From: Fulvivirga marina
GTDB lineage: Bacteria; Bacteroidota; Bacteroidia; Cytophagales; Cyclobacteriaceae
Assembly (NCBI RefSeq): GCF_016775155.1
Contig: NZ_JAEUGD010000004.1
Span: forward strand, 186,001-250,000
Length of the DNA: 64,000 nucleotides
Direction: 5' to 3'
Shown here: positions 37,820-46,458 of the stretch, piece by piece
Numbering within the stretch: position 1 is the stretch's first letter
Layout of the letters: every line of letters starts with the position of its first letter
Notes under the pieces: model-generated
The model's input: only the letters and a program-made list of their open reading frames with translations
Told to the model about the DNA's origin: nothing
Databases searched by the model: none
Translations under genes and position numbers: made by a program

Positions 37820-38116
37820 CTAAGCATTCTGATCAATCACAGCTCTCAACTGATTAACCGGTACTACTCCCGATTGTCTCCACTTAATTTGTCCGTTTTT
37901 GAAAAGTATTAAAGTAGGCACTCCCCGTACACCATAAGTGGCTGCTGCTTGTTGATTTTTATCAACATCAACTTTTATAATTCTCGCTTTATCACCAATT
38001 TCTGATTTTAGCTCATCAAGCATAGGTGCCATCATTTTACATGGACCACACCAGGTAGCATGAAAATCAACCAAAACAGGTTGGTCCCCTTTAATTAATT
38101 CCTGAAATTTTGACAT
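37820..38116 (-). CDS. Thioredoxin
   Basis: 98 residues from ATG 38116 (MSKFQEL); an upstream ATG would add 12 atypical residues. The active site WCGPCK (Cys23, Cys26) and the cis-Pro in GVRGVPTLILF are intact. A cytoplasmic disulfide reductase. Its last 20 codons are one of the two 65-bp direct repeats. Confidence 0.95.
   Translation of the reverse strand: MSKFQELIKGDQPVLVDFHATWCGPCKMMAPMLDELKSEIGDKARIIKVDVDKNQQAAATYGVRGVPTLILFKNGQIKWRQSGVVPVNQLRAVIDQNA
37826..37890 (-). repeat. Direct repeat in the thioredoxin 3' end, proximal copy
   Basis: Partner of 35401-35465 (61 of 65 bases identical, same orientation). It encodes the C-terminal residues of the intact thioredoxin. The layout, an intact gene end at one side of an acquired segment and a displaced fragment at the other, is what integration into a gene's 3' end leaves behind. 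Confidence 0.95.
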
Positions 38117-38198
38117 AATTTTTAATTTAAAATTCAATCTGTTAACCATCAAAATCCATTCCCTTCAAACAAACCTGCAAAAATGGCAGGGATTTGTT

Positions 38199-40661
38199 CT
38201 AGTCAAACTGTAGCTGCATGCGTTTCACACGATCTTCCAACTTTTCGGAACTCAACTTTTCTCTGAGCCTGTCAACCATGATAGGAAAAGCAAATGGCGT
38301 GGGCTTATCTGGTTCTGTGACAATGAACTTTTGTTTGTTGATCCGCAATAGAGCATTTCGCATTCGCGCCTCCTCTAACTGAAATTCCATCACTTCTTCA
38401 TAGGCCTGCAGTAAAAGTAAGTTGTGTGACTCATAATCATTAAAAACGTCAAAAAATAACTGCGATGAAGATTGCAAGTGCCGATCTTTTACCTGATGAC
38501 CCGGGTACCCTTTAAATACCAGACCAGAAATCGCTGCTATATCCCGGAACCGCCTGCGGGCCATCTCTACACTATTAATACTGGCCTGAATATCCTGCCA
38601 TAGATTATCAGCAGATAACACATCTGTTTCTAAAGCCTCATAAAGTGGAATCTCCTGATCTGAAAGTAACTCAAAGCCATAGTCATTCATCGCAATACTA
38701 AAGGTTATAGGAGTTATTTTTGATATGCGATGGGCCAGCAATGCTGCCATGCCCTCATGTACAGCCCTTCCTTCAAATGGGTACATTAGCACATGATAGC
38801 CTTCAGTACTTTTGAAGTATTCTATCAGAAATTCGTTTTTCGTAGGCAAATGAGACCGCTCCTTTTGCAAGTCCATCAGGGGCTTCAAAAACCGCAGTTC
38901 AATGTCGTGATCAAAATTTTTGAGTGTTATTTCATGTAACTTTTTTCGAAGGACTACCGACATCTGGGATGATAACGGCATTCGCCCTCCTTGCCAGGAA
39001 GGTACTGCTTTTGCTTTTTTTTTAGTATTTCTAACCTGCACTACCATATCCTTGATACGCACCAATTCCAGATTACGACCAGCAAACCAAAAAACATCAC
39101 CAGGGTTAAGCCTGGCGATGAACCATTCTTCTATTGTCCCTATGTATTTTCCGCTAACGTATTTCACCTGGAGGGAAGAGTCACTTACTATGGTACCGAT
39201 AGATAATCGGTGTCTCATGGCTATTCGCCTGTTGGTAACCTTATAAAACCCCTCCTCGATCTCTACCTTCCGGTATTCATCATACGCTGTCAATGCTGCT
39301 CCTCCAGTTGAAATAAAGTTAAGAAGCCAACTCCACTCATCCTGAGTAATGCTACTATAGCAGAAGGTACCCTTCACCTCTGAAAAAATTTCATCTGGCT
39401 TAAACCCATCAGAAACTGCCAATGTCACCAGGTACTGAATCAAAACATCAAAAGAGCGAAGGTATGGCACCCTGTCTTCAACGATGCCATTGGCAATGGC
39501 ATCACGCAATGCTGCAGCTTCTATCAATTCAAGGGAATGTGTTGGAACAAAATATATCTTACTTAAAGCTCCTGGCTGATGGCCACTGCGTCCTGCTCGC
39601 TGCATAAACCGGGCAACACCCTTAGGACTACCTATTTGTATTATAGTTTCAACCGGCCTGAAGTCAACACCAAGATCCAGGCTGGATGTACATACCACCG
39701 CCCTAAGCTGCTCATTATGCAGAGCATCTTCAACCCAGTCTCTGAGTTCTCTGCTAATTGAACCATGATGCATGGCCATGATGCCTGCCAGGTCAGGTGA
39801 TCTATCCAGCAGTTTTTGATACCATATTTCGGCAAATGAACGCGTATTAGTAAAAATGAGCGTGCTTTTGCTTTTTTGAATAATCGGAATCACTTTATCA
39901 ATGAGATTTGTGCCCAAGTGTCCGGCCCAGGGCAGTTTTTCTACCGTATCAGGTAATACAGATTCTACCTCAATGAATTTCCTGATATCAGATTTGATAA
40001 CCTTATATTTTTTCTTTTTTAAAGAGGATCCTAAAAGTGCCTGCAAGGCCTCATCCATATTGCCAATGGTTGCCGATATACCCCATACTTTTAGCTTAGG
40101 GCAAATCGTCTTGAGTCTGGATAAAGCCAACTCCATCTGCACCCCCCTTTTGGAACCCATCAGTTCATGCCACTCATCACAGACTACGGTTCGAAGATTT
40201 TTAAAAAACTTTTCATAGCCCTTCTGCGCCAGCATAAGCTGTAGGCTTTCCGGAGTGGTTATCATAAACTCCGGCGGATTCTTTTTCATTTTCTCCCGCT
40301 CGGCTGAAGAAGTATCTCCCGTACGCAACTTTACATGCCAGTCAATATCAAGTCCATCAACTGCTCTTTGGGTGGAGTTCCCAATCTCCTTAGCCAACGC
40401 TTTTATTGGAGTTATCCAGATAGCTCTTAGTCCTAAATCTCTTTTCCTGGGTGATGTCACCTCACTCTGCCGCTCTCGGAGGTACTCAAGCAAAATAGGT
40501 ATGACCAGAGAATACGTCTTACCACTACCTGTTGGAGCATTGACAAGACCGTGATACCCTCGAAGATAGGCTTCCCACGCTTCCTCCTGAAAAGCAAAGG
40601 ACTTCCATCCTTTTTGTTTAAACCAATTATGGGCAAGCGTCAGGTTCCCTGGGTCCGTCAT
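38199..40661 (-). CDS. Ligase-associated DNA damage response DEXH helicase (Lhr-core type)
   Basis: 820 residues. Motif I APTGSGKT with Lys48, a DEWH box (CDEWHEL), SAT motif GISATIGN, motif V/VI region TSSLDLGVDF and QRAGRSGHQPG, then the winged-helix and Lhr-specific domains to the end. This is the helicase that accompanies ATP-dependent ligase, MBL exonuclease and PdeM in a DNA repair cluster. It unwinds DNA or RNA:DNA 3' to 5' in studied Lhr-core proteins. Its ligase partner is gone from this locus. Confidence 0.93.
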   Translation of the reverse strand: MTDPGNLTLAHNWFKQKGWKSFAFQEEAWEAYLRGYHGLVNAPTGSGKTYSLVIPILLEYLRERQSEVTSPRKRDLGLRAIWITPIKALAKEIGNSTQRAVDGLDIDWHVKLRTGDTSSAEREKMKKNPPEFMITTPESLQLMLAQKGYEKFFKNLRTVVCDEWHELMGSKRGVQMELALSRLKTICPKLKVWGISATIGNMDEALQALLGSSLKKKKYKVIKSDIRKFIEVESVLPDTVEKLPWAGHLGTNLIDKVIPIIQKSKSTLIFTNTRSFAEIWYQKLLDRSPDLAGIMAMHHGSISRELRDWVEDALHNEQLRAVVCTSSLDLGVDFRPVETIIQIGSPKGVARFMQRAGRSGHQPGALSKIYFVPTHSLELIEAAALRDAIANGIVEDRVPYLRSFDVLIQYLVTLAVSDGFKPDEIFSEVKGTFCYSSITQDEWSWLLNFISTGGAALTAYDEYRKVEIEEGFYKVTNRRIAMRHRLSIGTIVSDSSLQVKYVSGKYIGTIEEWFIARLNPGDVFWFAGRNLELVRIKDMVVQVRNTKKKAKAVPSWQGGRMPLSSQMSVVLRKKLHEITLKNFDHDIELRFLKPLMDLQKERSHLPTKNEFLIEYFKSTEGYHVLMYPFEGRAVHEGMAALLAHRISKITPITFSIAMNDYGFELLSDQEIPLYEALETDVLSADNLWQDIQASINSVEMARRRFRDIAAISGLVFKGYPGHQVKDRHLQSSSQLFFDVFNDYESHNLLLLQAYEEVMEFQLEEARMRNALLRINKQKFIVTEPDKPTPFAFPIMVDRLREKLSSEKLEDRVKRMQLQFD

Positions 40662-40707
40662 ACCCTCTAAAATACATCACATCAGGAAAAAATTAAATAT
40701 TTAATTT

Positions 40708-40757
40708 ATGTAGTTAACTACATTTGTTTTTTTATACATTTACGTAGTTAACTACAT
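40708..40757 (+). promoter_or_regulatory. Twin MarR operator and promoter
   Basis: GTAGTTAACTAC occurs at 40710-40721 (within ATGTAGTTAACTACAT) and at 40744-40755, centres 34 bp apart. Between them TACATTTA (40735-40742) fits the -7 consensus TAnnTTTG at 7 of 8 positions. The second copy ends 5 bp before the marR start, so the MarR protein probably represses its own operon. Confidence 0.75.
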
Positions 40758-40760
40758 ATT

Positions 40761-41249
40761 ATGCACGAAGATTTCATTAAAGAGCTGGGCTACCTTTCTC
40801 TGGCATCACGACTAAAGCGTATTAGCGACAGTATGATCCACAGTGGGCGACAGATGTACAAGAACCTCAATGTAGACATTGAACCAAATTGGTATTTGAT
40901 TTTTAAGTTACTTGAAAAACATGGCAACCTATCTGTAACTGACATTGCTGAAAAGCTTCAGTTTTCTCACCCATCGGTTATTACTATCATCAACAAAATG
41001 ACTCTGGCTGGTTATTTACAATCTGAACCTTGCCCTACCGATGGTCGCCGCCAGTGGATAACTTTGACACAGAAAGCAAAGAAAATGCTCCCTGAATATC
41101 AAAAATTATGGGTCGCAGGTACTAAAGGAATTGAGAATATGCTAAAGGATACCAACTTTTTGACTCTTTTAGATCATCTGGAGCAAGAGCTATCCCAACA
41201 AAGTTTTATGGAAAGGACATTAAATGAATTTAACAATGGAACAAAATAA
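40761..41249 (+). CDS. MarR family transcriptional regulator
   Basis: 162 residues with a winged helix-turn-helix: LLEKHGNLSVTDIAEKLQFSHPSVITIINKM, and wing SEPCPTDGRRQWITLT. MarR dimers bind palindromes and usually release them on binding a small phenolic or other ligand. It is the first gene of a three-gene operon and sits directly behind a twin palindrome. Confidence 0.93.
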   Translation: MHEDFIKELGYLSLASRLKRISDSMIHSGRQMYKNLNVDIEPNWYLIFKLLEKHGNLSVTDIAEKLQFSHPSVITIINKMTLAGYLQSEPCPTDGRRQWITLTQKAKKMLPEYQKLWVAGTKGIENMLKDTNFLTLLDHLEQELSQQSFMERTLNEFNNGTK

Positions 41250-42708
41250 TTCTCTTGATTACACTCTTGAAAAATTCTCGGAGTTACTGTTAAAAACCAG
41301 TGATATCATTATTGATCGCTACCAAAACCTGGATACGGCAAAAGCCTACTCCGGGCTTACTCCTCAGAAGGTAGAATTGTGGTTCAACGAACCTGTTCCT
41401 GAAAATGGGTTGGATGCTAATCTTCTACTCGATCAAGTTAAAGAAAAAGTGATCGACACTGCTACTTTAAATATTGGCACCAATATGTATGCTTATGTGA
41501 TGACCGGTGGCACCCAGGTTTCAGTTCTTTCTGAAATGTTAGTAGCTGCGATCAATCAGAATGTAGGAAAATGGCACCTTGCCCCTGTTATGAGTGAATT
41601 AGAAAAAAGAGTAGTTCAATGGGGAAGTCAATTCATTGGGTATGATTCCTCGGCTGGAGGTGTACTGGTCAGTGGGGGTTCGGCGGCCAATTTAACAGGT
41701 CTTACAGTGGCAAGAAATGTGATGTTTGAAAAATATGACATCAGGAAACAGGGACTATTCGGATTAAAACCGTTCACAGTCTATGCATCGGATGAAACAC
41801 ATGGTTGTATTGATAAAAGCATTGAGCTTTTGGGTATAGGTACTGATAATTATAAAAAAGTAAACTCTCTGGATGACTTCACCATAGACTTACATGCTCT
41901 TGAAAATCAGATCAAGCAAGATATCCAGGATGGTAAAAGGCCCTTTTGCATTATAGGCAATGCCGGAACGGTCAATACAGGAGCGATTGACCCTCTGGAT
42001 AAGTTAGCAGCACTAGCTCATAAATACGATATGTGGTTTCATATAGATGGGGCTTATGGAGGGCTGGCTGCCTCTCTGAAATCTTTACATGACAGGTTTA
42101 AAGGACTTGACTTGGCTGACTCTGTTGCTATTGACTTCCACAAATGGCTATATCAACCTTTTGAAGCCGGGTGCACGCTTGTAAAAAATTGGTCTGATCT
42201 TAACAGAACTTTCTATAAAAGGGCGGCTTACCTTGACTCTGACTCAAAAACTGATAATAGATTTGATTTCAACGAACATCATTTTCAGCTTTCCAGAAGC
42301 GCCAAGGCCCTGAAAATATGGATGAGTTTTAAGGCCTACGGCGCCTCTGCTATTAGGTCGTGCATCCACAAAGACATTCGACTAACTAAATACCTTGCTG
42401 AGACTATTGAAAAGTCAATTGATTTTGAGCTTTGCAATCATCCTGATCTTTCCGTGGTCTGTTTTCGATATATTGCAAATGACAGAAGCTTAAGCCAATC
42501 CCTGATAGACGAACTCAATAAAAAGATCATACCCGAACTGGAAGCAGATGGCAGGGTGTTTATTACAGGTACTACACTTAATAACCGTCCAGTGGTACGA
42601 GCCTGTCTCATTAACCATAGGTTGCAAAAAGAGAATGTAGATTTTTTATTGAAAGTGATCAGAGAAATAGTAGTAAAAATTAAAAATCAATTGAAGGTAA
42701 TAGATTAG
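41236..42708 (+). CDS. PLP-dependent group II amino acid decarboxylase
   Basis: 490 residues from ATG 41236 (ATG 41224 is possible). Overlaps marR by 14 nt. Fold-type I decarboxylase with the PLP lysine Lys303 in AIDFHKWLY, the ring-stacking region, and HIDGAYGG. The family includes aromatic-amino-acid, glutamate and diaminobutyrate decarboxylases; the substrate cannot be fixed from sequence. Product amines could then be acetylated by the GNAT enzyme encoded next. Confidence 0.92.
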   Translation: MEQNNSLDYTLEKFSELLLKTSDIIIDRYQNLDTAKAYSGLTPQKVELWFNEPVPENGLDANLLLDQVKEKVIDTATLNIGTNMYAYVMTGGTQVSVLSEMLVAAINQNVGKWHLAPVMSELEKRVVQWGSQFIGYDSSAGGVLVSGGSAANLTGLTVARNVMFEKYDIRKQGLFGLKPFTVYASDETHGCIDKSIELLGIGTDNYKKVNSLDDFTIDLHALENQIKQDIQDGKRPFCIIGNAGTVNTGAIDPLDKLAALAHKYDMWFHIDGAYGGLAASLKSLHDRFKGLDLADSVAIDFHKWLYQPFEAGCTLVKNWSDLNRTFYKRAAYLDSDSKTDNRFDFNEHHFQLSRSAKALKIWMSFKAYGASAIRSCIHKDIRLTKYLAETIEKSIDFELCNHPDLSVVCFRYIANDRSLSQSLIDELNKKIIPELEADGRVFITGTTLNNRPVVRACLINHRLQKENVDFLLKVIREIVVKIKNQLKVID

Positions 42709-42712
42709 ATCA

Positions 42713-43207
42713 ATGACCGACGAATTAATTATCAGAGCTGCAAAATCTCGTGATGTAGACCAAATTTGGGATATCATACATAAGGTTATAAAATCAGGAG
42801 ATTCTTATGCTTTTGCCCCAGATTCTTCAAAGGAAAAAATGCTGGCGTACTGGATGGCTGAAAAGATGTACACCTATGTAGCAGAGTATCAAAAAAGTAT
42901 AGTAGGCACGTTTTTTATTACTGATAATCAGCCCGGGCTGGGATCTCATGTGGCTAATGCCGGTTATATGGTACATCCAAACCTCAGAGGGCTTGGGCTT
43001 GGCAAAAAACTGGGGCAATTCAGCATTAAAGAAGCTAAAAGGCTCGGTTACCATGCGCTGCAATTTAACTTTGTTGTAAAATCAAATATCACTGCAATAT
43101 CATTATGGAAGAGTCTTGATTTTCAAATTGTTGGTGAAATTCCTAACGCCTATCAGCATCAACAATCGGGACTAACGAATGTATACGTTTTATACAGAGA
43201 GCTATAA
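42713..43207 (+). CDS. GNAT family N-acetyltransferase
   Basis: 164 residues with the acetyl-CoA motif A (VHPNLRGLGLGKKLG, the R/Q-x-x-G-x-G/A loop) and motif B (SNITAISLWKSLDFQIVGEIPNAY). It starts 4 bp after the decarboxylase stop, so it is the last gene of the MarR operon. It may acetylate the amine made by the decarboxylase; this is inference. Confidence 0.9.
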   Translation: MTDELIIRAAKSRDVDQIWDIIHKVIKSGDSYAFAPDSSKEKMLAYWMAEKMYTYVAEYQKSIVGTFFITDNQPGLGSHVANAGYMVHPNLRGLGLGKKLGQFSIKEAKRLGYHALQFNFVVKSNITAISLWKSLDFQIVGEIPNAYQHQQSGLTNVYVLYREL

Positions 43208-43441
43208 TATTCTATCACTTTTTTCATAATCACATAATAGATTATTAGTCAGCAATTTCAGACAATTATATCTTTATATATCCCTTACCAGGGCTTCCTA
43301 TCAGCTAAAGCAATGGTATGATTTCTTATATATAATCACTAACTTAAAAAGAGCCGGAATTGCGGACCTCGTTTCAACTTGGTATGGATATTGGACATTC
43401 GGCAATAGTAATAATTATTTTTTTTACCAATCTCTATCAAT

Positions 43442-45391
43442 ATGAATATAAAAATTACCATGACCTCTATGTTGATCATATTTAGTTCGGTCTGCATATC
43501 ACAAGTCAAAGAAAAATGGAACACCTCTCTTCAGGGGAGTGCTAACTGGCAGCAAGTAACTCCAGCAGGTCACCTTCTTATAGGAACCTCCTCCGCCCTT
43601 ACTGCAGTAGCTCCTGAAACGGGCAAAATACAATGGGAGCTTACACGGTTTGGAGGCATAACTCAAGATGGTGTACAACAGGTGGGCTCCTCTCCCTTGG
43701 TATCCGTCAATAATAATGGAGATATCTTTATGATTGACCCGTTTTCGGGCGAAATTAAATTTGACTCACAAAAAGCAGGAATAGTTGAAATTCTGGATGA
43801 TTACGTACTCTACAAAACCAATGGAATTTTAATTGCGGGAAAGGACGCCTCAAATAAACCTGCTATGGTTTTTGCCAACCTGGCGGATGGGAAAATAGCG
43901 TGGAAACTAAGTGATGACTACGGTAGGGTTGTTAGTGTTAATGAGTTGAATTCAAATGAACTTCTCATAGTAACCTTATTTAACAACTATAAAATCAACA
44001 GTAAATCAGGTGAGATAATCTGGAAAAACGATGTATCTGAAGCAAACAAGCAACTGGAAAAACTGGGCGCTTTTGGAGGACTTATGAAGCAAGTGGCCAC
44101 GCAGCAGGCCGAAGGTATGGATTTCAACGTAAAGTTTTACAAACACCCTATGATGGACGTTTTTTATGTCGGATCAGAACAAAAAAAGGAGTCCTCCATT
44201 AGCAGTTCATCATCTACTCCTGTCACATATTCATCGGTATTTTATGCTTATAACATGAGTGATGGTGCTCGACTTTGGGAAAAGCCACTTGAAGTTAATG
44301 GCCGATTGAGTCAACTTTACTTTCATGGACGGGACTTGGTAATATTACCTGACGATGGTTCCAACACCAAAATCAATCTGTATAACCATAAAAATCAGGA
44401 AAGTAGCTGGGGTAAAAAGGGCAGAGGCATAAAAGTAAAAGGTGGCATTTATGATTATGTAGCAGTAGGAAATGGCCTTTTGCTCATTTCTAAAAATGGA
44501 GACAGAAATTATTTAACATTTCTGGACCTCAACCTGGGCATACTAACTTTTGAAAAACCTGTCAAAATAGACGGGGAAGTGGTACGCACAGAAAAAATTG
44601 GTAATGGTGTGTTCTTTGTAACCACGGAAGAAGCCAATGTACTGAATACATCATCAGGCGAGCTATTGTTAGATAGTTCTATTCCTACTTCTCCATCTCT
44701 GGTTGGCAGCATAGAAGATAAGTTCTTCATTTTTGACACAAAGAATGATAAACTGAAAGTGCTGAACAAAGCCAACAGCTCAGTTAGTGATTTATCTGGT
44801 GTTGAGCTCAAATTTGAAGGCAAAGAATCCCCAACTGGTTTGGAGGTTAGGGACAATGGAATTTTCATACACTCAGATCAGAATGTTGCTTTATTTGATC
44901 TTTCCGGTAGTTTAACCTATCAAAATTACTACGAAGCCCCAAGGGAACCTGGTTTAAAAAGAGCGTTGCTCTATGCTCAGGCGGTGCGGGCTGCTTATAT
45001 AGGTGCAAGCGCCTACGCTGCTTCCGGAGCATATCAATCTGCAGCTCCCCAAGTAAAACAGGAAGATGCACTAGCAGGAGCCATGGTGGAAGGCATTGGT
45101 CAAGCCTATGGTGAGCTGGGTGATGCGGCCTCGGATTTTGCCAAAAAGTCTTTCAAGCAGGCTAGTGCCCGTTTCAAAGCGTCGACTCAGGCCCGTGATT
45201 TTATGGTGATACTATCTAAACAAGAAGGAAATAAAAATGCACTGCTAAAGGTGAACAAAAACACGGGAAAAGCTGATGCATATATAGACCTAGGAAAAGA
45301 AAAAAAACCGAACTATGCTGTTGATGATGTCACCGGCCAGGTGTTTTATCAAACAGGATCCAGCACTATAGCTGGTTACCAATTAGACTAA
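43442..45391 (+). CDS. PQQ-binding-like beta-propeller protein
   Basis: 649 residues. Signal peptide ending near VCISQ. Repeats of the PQQ/propeller type run through residues 30-480 (SALTAVAPETGKIQWEL, FANLADGKIAWKL, NSKSGEIIWKND). Around 495-585 an Ala-rich helical insertion (AYIGASAYAASGAYQ...) interrupts it before a last blade. Catalytic dehydrogenase residues are not evident, so it is probably a scaffold or binding protein in the periplasm. The family role is unknown. Confidence 0.85.
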   Translation: MNIKITMTSMLIIFSSVCISQVKEKWNTSLQGSANWQQVTPAGHLLIGTSSALTAVAPETGKIQWELTRFGGITQDGVQQVGSSPLVSVNNNGDIFMIDPFSGEIKFDSQKAGIVEILDDYVLYKTNGILIAGKDASNKPAMVFANLADGKIAWKLSDDYGRVVSVNELNSNELLIVTLFNNYKINSKSGEIIWKNDVSEANKQLEKLGAFGGLMKQVATQQAEGMDFNVKFYKHPMMDVFYVGSEQKKESSISSSSSTPVTYSSVFYAYNMSDGARLWEKPLEVNGRLSQLYFHGRDLVILPDDGSNTKINLYNHKNQESSWGKKGRGIKVKGGIYDYVAVGNGLLLISKNGDRNYLTFLDLNLGILTFEKPVKIDGEVVRTEKIGNGVFFVTTEEANVLNTSSGELLLDSSIPTSPSLVGSIEDKFFIFDTKNDKLKVLNKANSSVSDLSGVELKFEGKESPTGLEVRDNGIFIHSDQNVALFDLSGSLTYQNYYEAPREPGLKRALLYAQAVRAAYIGASAYAASGAYQSAAPQVKQEDALAGAMVEGIGQAYGELGDAASDFAKKSFKQASARFKASTQARDFMVILSKQEGNKNALLKVNKNTGKADAYIDLGKEKKPNYAVDDVTGQVFYQTGSSTIAGYQLD

Positions 45392-45401
45392 AATCATTTA
45401 A

Positions 45402-45437
45402 GTAGCCATTTTTCCCGAGTTACTGGAAAATGGCTAC
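45402..45437. terminator. Bidirectional hairpin between convergent genes
   Basis: GTAGCCATTTT (45402-45412) and AAAATGGCTAC (45427-45437) form a perfect 11-bp stem with a 14-nt loop. The right half overlaps the last codons of the DUF3667 gene (VAIFQ). There is no clean T run on the plus side. Confidence 0.6.
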
Positions 45438-46175
45438 ATTCCCCTTCAGCTTATTCCACATGAACAGATAGAACCCATAGTTCAGTACAAACTGCAACAA
45501 ATAGGCACATATCAATGCAAAAAAAGCCTTAGCTACCTGCACAAATTTTACGATTTTAAAAAAAGTAAAGTACACCCACAAGTTATAGATCAGCGTAATA
45601 GCACTATAAATAGCAATAACCTCCTCTTTCCAAGTGGGGATAAGCGCAATTACAGGAAATATTAAAAGCAACATTATCAATTGCTGCGCTGTAATGTAGA
45701 TGTTTAAAATCAGATTTTCAGTATAATTATACTTACTCTCAAAAAAGAAAAGCCAAGAAAACAGTGCGAACACCGGAATGGCAATAACATTAATAACTGT
45801 GGCATACTCCTCAGCAAAAGACAGAAATGCACCTAAATGATCAACTGGTAGCACATGTAACACCGGCCCTGGCTTCTCACTTAAAAAAAGGTCAAACCGC
45901 ATAGACACCAAGGCAGCCAGTGCTCCTATTAGCAAAAGATATTTAATAGGCACATACAAACTCACTCGCTTGCCCTCCAGATATTCTCTAATAGCTACAC
46001 CAGGCCTCAAAAACAAAAGTTTGATGGTATAAAAAAGGCCATTTTCGATATCCAGAGATGAAAAGAAATTTTCTTTCACAAAATAAAAGAAACTGAACCT
46101 TCTTACTTTTGCACTTTGCCCGCAGTTATTACAAAAATTTCCCTCGAAACGATTACTACAGTTCTTACAGATCAT
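45420..46175 (-). CDS. DUF3667 membrane protein with zinc ribbon
   Basis: 251 residues from ATG 46175 (MICKNC; an ATG three codons earlier exists). Two CxxC knuckles at the N-terminus (CKNC...CNNCGQ) form a zinc ribbon, followed by the DUF3667 signature (FSFFYFVKENFFSSLDIENG, RPGVAIREYLEGKR) and about five membrane helices. Function unknown. Confidence 0.88.
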   Translation of the reverse strand: MICKNCSNRFEGNFCNNCGQSAKVRRFSFFYFVKENFFSSLDIENGLFYTIKLLFLRPGVAIREYLEGKRVSLYVPIKYLLLIGALAALVSMRFDLFLSEKPGPVLHVLPVDHLGAFLSFAEEYATVINVIAIPVFALFSWLFFFESKYNYTENLILNIYITAQQLIMLLLIFPVIALIPTWKEEVIAIYSAITLIYNLWVYFTFFKIVKFVQVAKAFFALICAYLLQFVLNYGFYLFMWNKLKGNVAIFQ

Positions 46176-46309
46176 AATCAGCAATATTACAAAAGAAGCA
46201 TTTTGTATAAGAAGAGTCTGGGTAGTATAAAGAATGTTGTATAAATGCTAAAGTCGTTCGGCATTAATCAACAATTTAAAGGCTCGTTTTTCAGCGCATA
46301 TAAAGAGCC

Positions 46310-46432
46310 GTCTCAAAAGTCATTTCTGTCATCACTCTGCCTTGGTGACTATCTGAATCAGAACCTCCTCATTTGCTTCTACCTATTTCTAGGCTCCAAA
46401 TCAAGCCTGGAATAATGTGAGACTTTTGAGAC
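46310..46432. mobile_element. Inverted-repeat relic, possible MITE or insertion-sequence remnant
   Basis: GTCTCAAAAGTC (46310-46321) and its exact reverse complement GACTTTTGAGAC (46421-46432) bracket 99 bp with no ORF. The ends resemble terminal inverted repeats of small transposons, with partial similarity continuing outward (GAG). No clear target-site duplication is seen. It lies between DUF3667 and the aldo/keto reductase, inside the block that separates the helicase from the exonuclease/ligase relic. Confidence 0.5.
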
Positions 46433-46458
46433 CTCTCTCAATGCTATTGGTATTTTAT

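Noticed and set aside
34649-40661. A defence island built on the helicase, phosphoesterase and haloperoxidase
   Set aside because: Helicase and PdeM belong to a known DNA repair family pair, and the haloperoxidase has a secretion signal and sorting domain, so a joint cytoplasmic defence role is not supported.
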